Source: JAEUKH01 sp964447205 (GTDB lineage: Bacteria; Myxococcota_A; Polyangia; Polyangiales; Ga0077539). From it: a DNA stretch of 64,000 nt. The notes under the pieces are model-generated. The model did no database searches and was not told where the DNA came from. It saw only the letters and a program-made list of their open reading frames with translations. Where the stretch lies: contig CAYUSB010000043.1 in NCBI GenBank assembly GCA_964447205.1, positions 4,286 to 68,285 of the forward strand, given 5' to 3'. A program made the position numbers and the translations under genes. Shown piece by piece: positions 35,669 to 42,799 of the stretch (the stretch's first letter is position 1; each line of letters opens with the position of its first letter).

Positions 35669-36568
35669 ATGATGCATGCGCGTCCCCGTGGCCTCTCCCG
35701 CGTGCTCCCCGCCGTGGCCGCGGCCCTCGTGGCCCTGCCCCTCGTCGCGCAGCCCCGGGCCCCGACACCGACGCCCGTTCTCGCCCCGCACATCGACCGC
35801 GTGGTCGTCCCGGCGGGCCCCTTCGTCATGGGGACGGACACCCTCGGCGAACCCGACGAGCGCCCCCAACACACGGTCACCCTGCCCGCCTTCCGCATCG
35901 ACCGGGTCGAGGTCTCCCGCGAACAGTACGCCCGCTGCGTTCGTGCCGGCCGCTGCGGCGAGGCCTGGGCCCGCCCCGGCTGGACCGACCGGCGACAGCC
36001 CGTCACCTCGGTCAACTGGTTGATGGCCGAGGCGTACTGCCGCTGGGCCCACGGCCGCCTGCCCACCGAGCCCGAGTGGGAGAAGGCCGCCCGCGGCACC
36101 GACGGGCGATCCTACCCCTGGGGCAACGATCCGCCGACGCGGGCCCGCGCCGTCTTCGGCCAGCGTATGAACCTCGGCCAGCCCGAGGCGGTCGGCACCC
36201 ACCCCGACGGGGCATCGCCCTACGGGGCCCTCGACCTCGCGGGCAACGTCTGGGAGTGGACCGCCACCGTCTACGACCCGTACGCCTACCGCACGCCCGC
36301 GCGAGAGCCCACCTGCACCTCGGCCCTCGCTGCGTACGCCGATCTCCAGCGCCGCAATCTGTGGGCCTTCACGGGCTCCATGGGCATCCCGCGCACGTGC
36401 CACCGTGTGCTCCGCGGCGGCGCATGGAACTACCCCGCCCCCGGCCTGCGCAGCACCAACCGGGTGCACCACGAGCCTACGGGGCGTTATCCCGTGAGCG
36501 GGTTCCGCTGCGCGGACGACGCCTCCGGGGGCTCTTCGGAGGCCCCCGCGCCGAGGTTTGGCCTGTAA
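35669..36568 (+). CDS. Secreted formylglycine-generating-enzyme (FGE/SUMF1)-fold protein
   Basis: This 299-residue protein has a signal peptide (about residues 1-28). The FGE-sulfatase domain covers about residues 40-285: VVPAGPFVMGTD, PVTSVNWLMAEAYCRWA, LPTEPEWEKAARG, DLAGNVWEWTA, RVLRGGAWN and the terminal YPVSGFRCA. The fold binds or oxidises cysteine peptides, but many bacterial members, often exported, have no sulfatase partner and act as ligand-binding or structural modules. No sulfatase gene is present here. It follows the LamG lipoprotein at 45 bases. Confidence 0.9.
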   Translation: MMHARPRGLSRVLPAVAAALVALPLVAQPRAPTPTPVLAPHIDRVVVPAGPFVMGTDTLGEPDERPQHTVTLPAFRIDRVEVSREQYARCVRAGRCGEAWARPGWTDRRQPVTSVNWLMAEAYCRWAHGRLPTEPEWEKAARGTDGRSYPWGNDPPTRARAVFGQRMNLGQPEAVGTHPDGASPYGALDLAGNVWEWTATVYDPYAYRTPAREPTCTSALAAYADLQRRNLWAFTGSMGIPRTCHRVLRGGAWNYPAPGLRSTNRVHHEPTGRYPVSGFRCADDASGGSSEAPAPRFGL

Positions 36569-36630
36569 ATCGACGCCCTGTCGGCGTACCCTGAGGACTG
36601 GTCGGCGCCCGGCGCCCCTGGAGGTATGTG

Positions 36631-36873
36631 ATGAAGAAGACGTCCTGGTCGGTGCTGTTGCTCCTCGGTCTCGCGCTCGGCGGCTGCGCCGACGCCGACT
36701 GCAAGGAGGGCTGCGACAAGCTCACGGCCTGCGGGCTGCGTTCGTCGGGCGTCTCGTGCAGCGCGAGCTGCTCCGACGCCGAGCGGAGTTGCTCGCAGTG
36801 CCTCGTCGACGCCACCTGCGACGAGATTCGCAACGGGGCGTGCCGCTCGGCCTGCCCCACGCTCAACCCCTGA
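36631..36873 (+). CDS. Cys-rich small lipoprotein, copy B (intact)
   Basis: This 80-residue protein is nearly identical to the product at 31883, with the same lipobox LGGC and the same Cys array (ADCKEGCDKLTACGL, SCSASCSDAERSCSQC). GGAGG six bases before the ATG at 36631 gives a good start, and a GTG at 36628 precedes it. A TACCCT hexamer lies at 36587-36592. It belongs to a duplicated cassette with the next lipoprotein gene, 83 bases downstream. Probably a disulfide-rich outer-membrane or periplasmic peptide. Confidence 0.82.
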   Translation: MKKTSWSVLLLLGLALGGCADADCKEGCDKLTACGLRSSGVSCSASCSDAERSCSQCLVDATCDEIRNGACRSACPTLNP

Positions 36874-36899
36874 CCGTCTCGCCGCTCTGTCCAGGGCCG

Positions 36900-36908
36900 T
36901 GCTACGGT
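36900..36908 (+). promoter_or_regulatory. Extended -10-like element (TGCTACGGT) before the 191-residue lipoprotein gene
   Basis: TGCTACGGT matches TGnTAnnnT and lies about 48 bases before the ATG at 36957. It is conserved in position with the decayed copy. Confidence 0.4.
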
Positions 36909-36956
36909 CGCCCCAGACCTCCGAGTCGGCCTCCCAACCGCAGGCGAGCCCAGCCG

Positions 36957-37532
36957 ATGGTTCTTGCAGCACGCGTCTCGATCCTCCTGCTCCTCGTGGG
37001 TCTCACGGCCTCGTGCGGCGACGCGACGGCGGAGGCCCCGCCTGTGCAGATCGCCTCCACCTACGCAGCGGTGCAGTCCCTGGAGATGCTGGCGGCGGAG
37101 GTCCGGGCCGCCAACGGATGGGTCTTCCGTGGCGCCATCCAGGGCGCCCCGACGGGGATCGCGGCTGAGCGGGTTCGGGCCACGGGGGAGTATTGGGTCG
37201 AGTACCCGCAGGCCCAGGTCGCGGTGACGGTCGTCGATCCGATGGGCTCGATGGCCCCGGCGACCGTGACCCTGCATGGCCGTCGGGGTCCCCTCCGGGT
37301 CGTCGATGCCCAGGGGGCCCCCGTCCACGCCACCACCTCGGACGACCCCCGCCTGCCGTGGCGAGCGGTGCCTGGCGCGGGGGAGTATGTGTTCTTCGTG
37401 ATCCCGCAGCCCCAGGGCGTGACCCTGCTCCGTTGGCGGGCTGAGGTTCACAACGGCATGGTCTCCGGCCAGGGCACCCAGAGCGCCACCGATCTGCCCC
37501 TCGCCGCCCTCGCTCTGCCGCAAACCCCCTGA
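36957..37532 (+). CDS. Secreted lipoprotein (191 residues), intact copy
   Basis: The lipoprotein signal is LLLLVGLTASC. The mature protein is beta-rich, with ANGWVFRGAIQGAPTG, a carbohydrate-binding-like VEYPQAQVAVTVVDP stretch and WRAEVHNGMVSGQGTQSA near the end. Its paralogue at 30782 is frameshifted. The domain resembles carboxypeptidase-regulatory-like or PPC-like beta-sandwiches only in general pattern, so no function is given. It ends 12 bases before the convergent CoA-transferase gene. Confidence 0.82.
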   Translation: MVLAARVSILLLLVGLTASCGDATAEAPPVQIASTYAAVQSLEMLAAEVRAANGWVFRGAIQGAPTGIAAERVRATGEYWVEYPQAQVAVTVVDPMGSMAPATVTLHGRRGPLRVVDAQGAPVHATTSDDPRLPWRAVPGAGEYVFFVIPQPQGVTLLRWRAEVHNGMVSGQGTQSATDLPLAALALPQTP

Positions 37533-37544
37533 GGCGTAGCCTTC

Positions 37545-38840
37545 TCAGAACGTGTAGTGCCGCAGGGCCACGAGTTGGGCCCGGAGGTCGCCCCGGAAGT
37601 CGGGATGGGCGATCGAGATCAGGGCCTCGCCGCGCTCCCGCAGCGACCGGCCGAAGAGGTCGACGGCCCCGTACTCGGTCACCACCCAGTGCACGTGTCC
37701 GCGGGTGGTGACCACCCCGGCCCCGGGCTTCAGCTCGGCGGTGATGCGCGATACCTTGCCCCCCGCCGCGGTCGAGGGCAGGGCGATGATGGGCTTGCCC
37801 CCTTCGGACAGGGCCGCCCCGTGGATGAAGTCCATCTGTCCCCCGATGCCCGAGTAGATCCGGTGGCCGATGGAGTCGGCGCACACCTGGCCCGTCAAGT
37901 CGACCTCCAGGGCCGAGTTGATGGCCACGACCTTGGGGTTTTGCCGGATCAGGGCCGAGTCGTTGGTGCGGTCGCAGGGGTGAAACTCCACCATGCGGTT
38001 GTCGTCGATGAAGTCGAAGAGGCGCTGGGTGCCGGCCACGAAGCTGGTCACGGTGCGCCCTTGATGGACCCGCTTGTGACGGTTGGTGACCACCCCCTTC
38101 TCCATCAGGTCGATCAGCCGGTCGGAGAACATCTCGGTGTGAACCCCGAGGTCGCGTTTGCCCCCGAGCCGGGACAGGACCGCGTCGGGGATGGCTCCGA
38201 TGCCCATCTGGAGGGTGGATCCGTCTTCGACGAGGTCGGCGATGATGTCGCCGAGGCGCCCCTCGACCGCGCTCTCGGGCGCCGACGGGGCCTCGTGCAG
38301 GGGCCGGTCGGTGTGCGTAAAGGCCGTGACCTTGCCAAACGGAACCGCCGTCCGGCCGATCGTACGCGGCATCCGCTCGTTGATCTCGGCGAGCACGACG
38401 GAGGCGCTCTCGACGGCGGCGAGGGCCGTGTCGACCGAGGGCCCGAGGGTGCACAGGCCGTGGCGGTCGGGCGGGGAGAGCTGCACGATGGCCACGTCGA
38501 GGGGGATCCGCCGCGATTTGAAGAGGCGCGGGATGTCCGACAGAAACACGGGGATGAAGTCGGCCCGGGCCTCCTCGACGGGTTTACGCAGGGCGGGGCC
38601 GGTGAAGAGCGAGTTGGAGAAGAAGCGCCCCCGGTGCTCGGGCCCTGTCATCGGGCAGTCGCCCGACAGGTGCAGGTGATAGAGCGCGACGTCGACGAGG
38701 TCGGTCCGGTGGCACAGGGCCTGGAGCAGCGGGGTCGGCGTGGCCGCGGCCCCGTGGACAAACAGCCGCTGGTGACTCTGGACGTGGGAGACGACGTCGT
38801 CAGGGCTGACGGCCCGAGACTTCCAATCGGAGTAGGACAT
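37545..38840 (-). CDS. Acetyl-CoA hydrolase / CoA-transferase family I protein
   Basis: This 431-residue enzyme is of the Cat1/4-hydroxybutyrate CoA-transferase type. The N-terminal domain has LFVHGAAATPTPLLQAL and VDVALYHLHLSGDCP. The C-terminal domain has MGIGAIPDAVL, then NSALEVDLTGQV, whose Glu is the expected CoA-thioester residue, and the GIGGQMDFIHGAALSEGG loop. It moves CoA between acetate, succinate or hydroxyacids. The exact acyl groups cannot be read from sequence. The ATG at 38840 fits the family start. It is divergent from the acetyltransferase gene. Confidence 0.93.
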   Translation of the reverse strand: MSYSDWKSRAVSPDDVVSHVQSHQRLFVHGAAATPTPLLQALCHRTDLVDVALYHLHLSGDCPMTGPEHRGRFFSNSLFTGPALRKPVEEARADFIPVFLSDIPRLFKSRRIPLDVAIVQLSPPDRHGLCTLGPSVDTALAAVESASVVLAEINERMPRTIGRTAVPFGKVTAFTHTDRPLHEAPSAPESAVEGRLGDIIADLVEDGSTLQMGIGAIPDAVLSRLGGKRDLGVHTEMFSDRLIDLMEKGVVTNRHKRVHQGRTVTSFVAGTQRLFDFIDDNRMVEFHPCDRTNDSALIRQNPKVVAINSALEVDLTGQVCADSIGHRIYSGIGGQMDFIHGAALSEGGKPIIALPSTAAGGKVSRITAELKPGAGVVTTRGHVHWVVTEYGAVDLFGRSLRERGEALISIAHPDFRGDLRAQLVALRHYTF

Positions 38841-38961
38841 GGCGGGCGGATTCATGCGACGGATGGCGACCCCGACGCAAGGCCGTACCCGCCCCGAGAT
38901 TGTCGCCCGCGGGGTCCACGCCGGGGTTGACACCCTCGCCGCGGGGAGGCACCCCCTCGGG

Positions 38962-39444
38962 ATGGACCCCGCTGTCATCGTACGACCCGCCCGCCGCGAC
39001 GAGCTGCCCCAACTGGGCGAGCTGGCCGCGAGGCTGGTCCGGTTTCACCATGCCATCGACCCCCTGAGGTTCATCCTCGTGGAGGGGGTGGCCGAGGGGT
39101 ATACCCGGTGGTTTGGCAAGGAACTTGACAATCCCCAGGCGGTGCTCTTGACCGCCGTGGAGGGAGAGGGTCCGCTCCTCGGGTACGCCTACGGCCGCCT
39201 CGAGGCCCGCGACTGGAACCTCCTCCTCGACCGCCACGCCGCCCTGCACGACATCCTCGTGTGCGAGTCGGCCCGGGGTCGTTCGGTGGGCAAGGGGCTC
39301 CTCGCGGCCTTCTGCGCGGAGATGAAGGCCCGCGGGGCGCCCCGGGTGGTCCTGCACACGGCCACCTCCAACACCACGGCCCAGGGGCTCTTTCGTGCGG
39401 CGGGGTTTCGCCCCACCATGGTGGAGATGACCCTGGAGCTGTGA
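38962..39444 (+). CDS. GNAT-family N-acetyltransferase
   Basis: This 160-residue protein has the GNAT fold: an N-terminal VRPARRDELPQLGEL strand-helix, a central GYAYGRLEARDWNL beta hairpin, the acetyl-CoA pyrophosphate loop GRSVGKGLL preceded by DILVCESARG, and the C-terminal ATSNTTAQGLFRAAGFRP motif. It acetylates an amine of unknown identity using acetyl-CoA. The frame is open upstream across the divergent promoter region. The ATG at 38962 is where the domain begins. Confidence 0.9.
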   Translation: MDPAVIVRPARRDELPQLGELAARLVRFHHAIDPLRFILVEGVAEGYTRWFGKELDNPQAVLLTAVEGEGPLLGYAYGRLEARDWNLLLDRHAALHDILVCESARGRSVGKGLLAAFCAEMKARGAPRVVLHTATSNTTAQGLFRAAGFRPTMVEMTLEL

Positions 39445-39465
39445 GCCTCCGCGGGTCGTGTCCCG

Positions 39466-39474
39466 TGATAGGGT
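39466..39474 (+). promoter_or_regulatory. Extended -10-like element (TGATAGGGT)
   Basis: The element lies 16 bases before the ATG at 39491 and is identical to the element before hisIE. Confidence 0.4.
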
Positions 39475-39490
39475 CGCGGACGAAGCCATC

Positions 39491-39799
39491 ATGCAAGACG
39501 TACTGATCATCGGCATCATCTTCGCGGTCCCCATCTCGGCCATCGTGTCGTGGTCCCGGATCAAGATGAAGCGCCTCGAGGTGGAGTCCGGGGTGGCCTC
39601 GCGCGAGCTCGTCGAACGCCTCGGTCGGCTCGAACGCGACAACGCCGCCCTGCAAGAGCGGGTGGGGGTCCTGGAGACCATCGTGACCCTGGAGGATCGC
39701 CCGCGGACGGGGGTTCGGATGGAGCCCGCGGTGGCTCCCAGGGAGGCCGACGAGGTGGCCGCGGAGATGGCCGCCTCCCAGCGCCAGCGGAGCCGATAG
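39491..39799 (+). CDS. PspB-like membrane-anchored coiled-coil protein
   Basis: This 102-residue protein has one N-terminal helix (IIGIIFAVPISAIVSW, about residues 5-22) followed by a basic turn and a coiled coil (about 30-70). The layout is that of phage-shock protein B, which senses membrane stress with PspC and PspA. The tail is longer than in enterobacterial PspB, and no pspA or pspC is adjacent. The identification is therefore by architecture only. It is convergent with the topoisomerase gene. Confidence 0.65.
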   Translation: MQDVLIIGIIFAVPISAIVSWSRIKMKRLEVESGVASRELVERLGRLERDNAALQERVGVLETIVTLEDRPRTGVRMEPAVAPREADEVAAEMAASQRQRSR

Positions 39800-39820
39800 C
39801 CCGCGACCGTCGGCCGGCGC

Positions 39821-42055
39821 TTAGGGCTTGGCAGTCGGGGCCCGTGGCCTCCGCGGGGCCCGGGCAGGGCTCGGTCGACGGGGTCTCGCGCGGGACGGAG
39901 GCGGAGCCCCGGGGAGCCCCTGGGCGAAGGGGATCACGGTCGTACAGCCCTCGCGCCATCGGGAGCACCCGTAGGCGGCCCGGCCCACGAGGAGCTCGCC
40001 CACCCCGCAGGTGGGGCAGGGGGACCCGGTGCGGTGTCCGACGGGGGCAGGACCCACCCCTGGGGCGGCGGCCACCCGCTGCACGAGGTCGACCACGGCG
40101 TCGCGGATGTCGCGCATGAAGGCCTCGCGTCGGTCGGCTCCGCGGGCCATGCGGACGAGGCGCTCTTCCCAGGCCCCGGTGAGCTCGGCCGAGCGCAGGG
40201 CCGGGACGGGGAGCCCCGAGATCAGGGCCTCGCCGATCAGGGTGGGGGCCAGGGATTTGCCCTGCCGTACGATGTATTCGCGGGCCAGGAGGGTCTCGAT
40301 GATGGAGGCTCGGGTGGCCGGGGTGCCCAGGCCCCGCTCGCGGAGGGCCTCGCGCAGGGCCTCGTCCTCGACGGCCCGACCCGCGGACTCCATGGCCGCG
40401 AGGAGGGTGGCCTCGGTGAGTCGCCGGGGCGGTTCGGTCGACTTCTTGGGGGTGGTGTAGCGGCCCGTGAGGGCTTCGCCCACGCGCAGGGCCGGGAGGG
40501 TCTGGGCGGGGGCCTCCTCGGGCGCCTCGGGGGCGGGCTTTTTCGTCGGGCCCCGTCGCGCGGCGGGGGCCTCGGTGTCGCCAAACCCGGCCACCTCCTG
40601 CCAGCCCGCGACCACACGGACCCTCCCGCGGGCCACAAAACGATCGGGGGCGGGCGGCAGGGTGTCGAGGAGCTTCTCGGCGTTGTCGTCGGGCCCCGGG
40701 CCGGCCGGGGTCTCGCCCCCCGGGGGGGCGGTCACCACGACCGGCGGGGGCGGCGGGGCGGCGCCCGTGACCGGACCGACGCAGACCACGACCACGGTGA
40801 GGTCGAACTCCGCGTCGGGGTAGAACACCCCGAGAAACCGCCGCACCACGAGGTCGTACACCCGGGCCTCGTCGGGGTTGAGCCGGGCCGGGTCGGTGGC
40901 CGCGTCGGTGGGGATGATGGCGTGGTGGTCGCGGACCTTGGTGTCGTCGAAGACCCTTCCGGGTTGGGGGAGCGGGGCCCCGAGGAGGGCGGCGCAGAAG
41001 GGGGCGTACGGGGCTTGTTTTGCGAGGGCCCGGAGCACCCCCGGGACGGCCCCGTGCATGGCCCGCGGCAGGTGGCGGGAGTCGGTGCGGGGGTACGACA
41101 GGAGCTTGTGGGTCTCGTACAGGCTCTGGGCGAGGTCGAGGGTCTTCTGGGCGCTCAGGCCGAAGCGGGCGTTGGCCGTACGCTGCAGGGCCGTCAGGTC
41201 GAACAGGCCCGGGGCCGGGGTGCGTTGCCTGCGGGTGTCGAGGGACTCGACCCGGGGGCCGGTGGGGGGCTTCGGGTGTGAGGCCACCCGGGCCGCGAGG
41301 GTCTCGGCGAGCTCCCGGGTCGCCAGGCGGGTCTTGCGGTCGTAGGCAAACCGGGCCGAAAACTCTGCCCCCGCGGCGCTGCGGAAGGCCCCGTCGAGCT
41401 CCCAGTAGTCGCGGGGGTGGAAGTCACGAATGGCCCGCTCGCGTTCGACCAGCATGGCCAGGGTGGGGGTCTGCACCCTCCCCACCGAGAACAGGTTGGC
41501 CCCCCCGTTGGACCGGGCCCGTACGGTGACGGCCCGAGTGGCGTTGAGCCCCACGAGCCAGTCGGCCTCGGAGCGGCAGCGGGCCGCGTCGGCGAGGGCG
41601 TCGTAACGCGACCCGGGCTGGAGCGACCGAAACCCCTGGAGGATGGCCGCGTCGGTGAGGGACGAGATCCACAGGCGCCAGGGGGTCAGGCGCGACCCGG
41701 CCAGCTCGTAGCAGAGGCGGAAGATGAGCTCGCCCTCGCGGCCCGCGTCGCAGGCGTTGACCACCGACTCAAACCGCTTGTCGCGCAGGAGCCCTTTGAC
41801 CACCCGCCACTGGCTCAGGCCCGATCGGGTGGGGCGGAGCTTGAAGGCGTCGGGGAGCATCGGGAGGGTGGCGAGGCTCCAGCGTTTCCACGCGGGGTTG
41901 TAGGCCTCGGGCTCTTCGAGCTCGACGAGGTGGCCGAGGCACCAGGTGACGACGTGGGTCTCGCCCACGAGGCAGCCCTCCCCGCGCCCCCCCACCTTCA
42001 GGACCCGGGCGATGTCGCGGGCCACGCTGGGTTTCTCCGCCACGATGAGCTGCAT
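39821..42055 (-). CDS. topB: DNA topoisomerase III (type IA)
   Basis: This 744-residue type IA topoisomerase has an N-terminal TOPRIM domain (LIVAEKPSVARDIARVL; later NACDAGREGELIFRL). The catalytic Tyr at about residue 321 is in LLSYPRTDSRHLP. The GRVQTPTLAMLVERE and HHAIIPTDA motifs are present. After a Pro/Ala-rich insert the C-terminal domain contains a zinc ribbon (CPTCGVGELLVGRAAYGCSRWREGC spacing) and a basic Arg/Pro tail. It decatenates single-stranded DNA. TopB is often found on mobile elements, but nothing mobile is seen alongside. It is also typical of housekeeping loci. Confidence 0.95.
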   Translation of the reverse strand: MQLIVAEKPSVARDIARVLKVGGRGEGCLVGETHVVTWCLGHLVELEEPEAYNPAWKRWSLATLPMLPDAFKLRPTRSGLSQWRVVKGLLRDKRFESVVNACDAGREGELIFRLCYELAGSRLTPWRLWISSLTDAAILQGFRSLQPGSRYDALADAARCRSEADWLVGLNATRAVTVRARSNGGANLFSVGRVQTPTLAMLVERERAIRDFHPRDYWELDGAFRSAAGAEFSARFAYDRKTRLATRELAETLAARVASHPKPPTGPRVESLDTRRQRTPAPGLFDLTALQRTANARFGLSAQKTLDLAQSLYETHKLLSYPRTDSRHLPRAMHGAVPGVLRALAKQAPYAPFCAALLGAPLPQPGRVFDDTKVRDHHAIIPTDAATDPARLNPDEARVYDLVVRRFLGVFYPDAEFDLTVVVVCVGPVTGAAPPPPPVVVTAPPGGETPAGPGPDDNAEKLLDTLPPAPDRFVARGRVRVVAGWQEVAGFGDTEAPAARRGPTKKPAPEAPEEAPAQTLPALRVGEALTGRYTTPKKSTEPPRRLTEATLLAAMESAGRAVEDEALREALRERGLGTPATRASIIETLLAREYIVRQGKSLAPTLIGEALISGLPVPALRSAELTGAWEERLVRMARGADRREAFMRDIRDAVVDLVQRVAAAPGVGPAPVGHRTGSPCPTCGVGELLVGRAAYGCSRWREGCTTVIPFAQGLPGAPPPSRARPRRPSPARAPRRPRAPTAKP

Positions 42056-42159
42056 GATCCCGAAGGGTGTGCCCTACCGCCCCCTCCGCTGCAAGGACAC
42101 GCTGACAGTCTATGTCACGGGCTGGTCTCGGGGGCCGCGGGTGAGGTAAGCCCTGCGGG

Positions 42160-42783
42160 GTGACGACCTCGTATCGACGGCCCGTGTGGCGCACCTTTGA
42201 CCCCGCGTGGATCGCGCGGGCGGTGGATCATGTTCGGGGCGGGGGGCACGCGGTGGTGCGGGAGCGAGGGGGGCCGTGGCGGGTGGTGATGCCGCGGGAT
42301 GGGGAGGGCGGGGTTCCGGAGTTGAGCGTGTGGGCCCTGCTCGATCTGGGGGTCGGGGGGTTCGAGGTGGTGGAGGCGGGGCCCTGCGCGGGGCTGGTGG
42401 AGGCCGTGCTTTCGCCCCGTCAGCGGCGGGTGGTCGAGGCCTGGTGCGACCGCGACGGGGGGCAGCCCGAGAGCACGGCGGAGGTGGTCCTCGACTGCAT
42501 GACCTGCGCGATGTGTTGTCGGCACAACCGGGTGGAGCTGGAGGTTCCGGACGACCTGGAGCGCTGGCGGGAGGCCGGGCGGGCCGACCTCGGGGGCCCC
42601 TCCTGGGTGCGGCGGCGCGGGGGCAAACGGTACCTCCGGCTCCTCGGTGACGGGGACTGCGTGCACCTCACGGGCAACGTGTGTGGGATCTACGCCTTGC
42701 GGCCCAACAACTGTCGGGCCTTCCCGGCGGCGAGCGAGGGGTGTCTGTCGGCCCGCGTTGAGGGCGGGCTCGACAGGGAGTGA
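42160..42783 (+). CDS. YkgJ-type Cys-cluster protein
   Basis: The C-terminal half of this 207-residue protein carries the Cys cluster DCMTCAMCCRHN (about residues 112-123) and a later DCVHLTGNVCGIYALRPNNCRAFP, the pattern of the zinc- or iron-chelating YkgJ/UPF0153 family. The N-terminal 100 residues are not part of the usual domain. The start is GTG at 42160. It is divergent from topB and convergent with lon. The family's function is unsettled. Confidence 0.85.
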   Translation: MTTSYRRPVWRTFDPAWIARAVDHVRGGGHAVVRERGGPWRVVMPRDGEGGVPELSVWALLDLGVGGFEVVEAGPCAGLVEAVLSPRQRRVVEAWCDRDGGQPESTAEVVLDCMTCAMCCRHNRVELEVPDDLERWREAGRADLGGPSWVRRRGGKRYLRLLGDGDCVHLTGNVCGIYALRPNNCRAFPAASEGCLSARVEGGLDRE

Positions 42784-42799
42784 AGGGGCGGAGAGTGGA

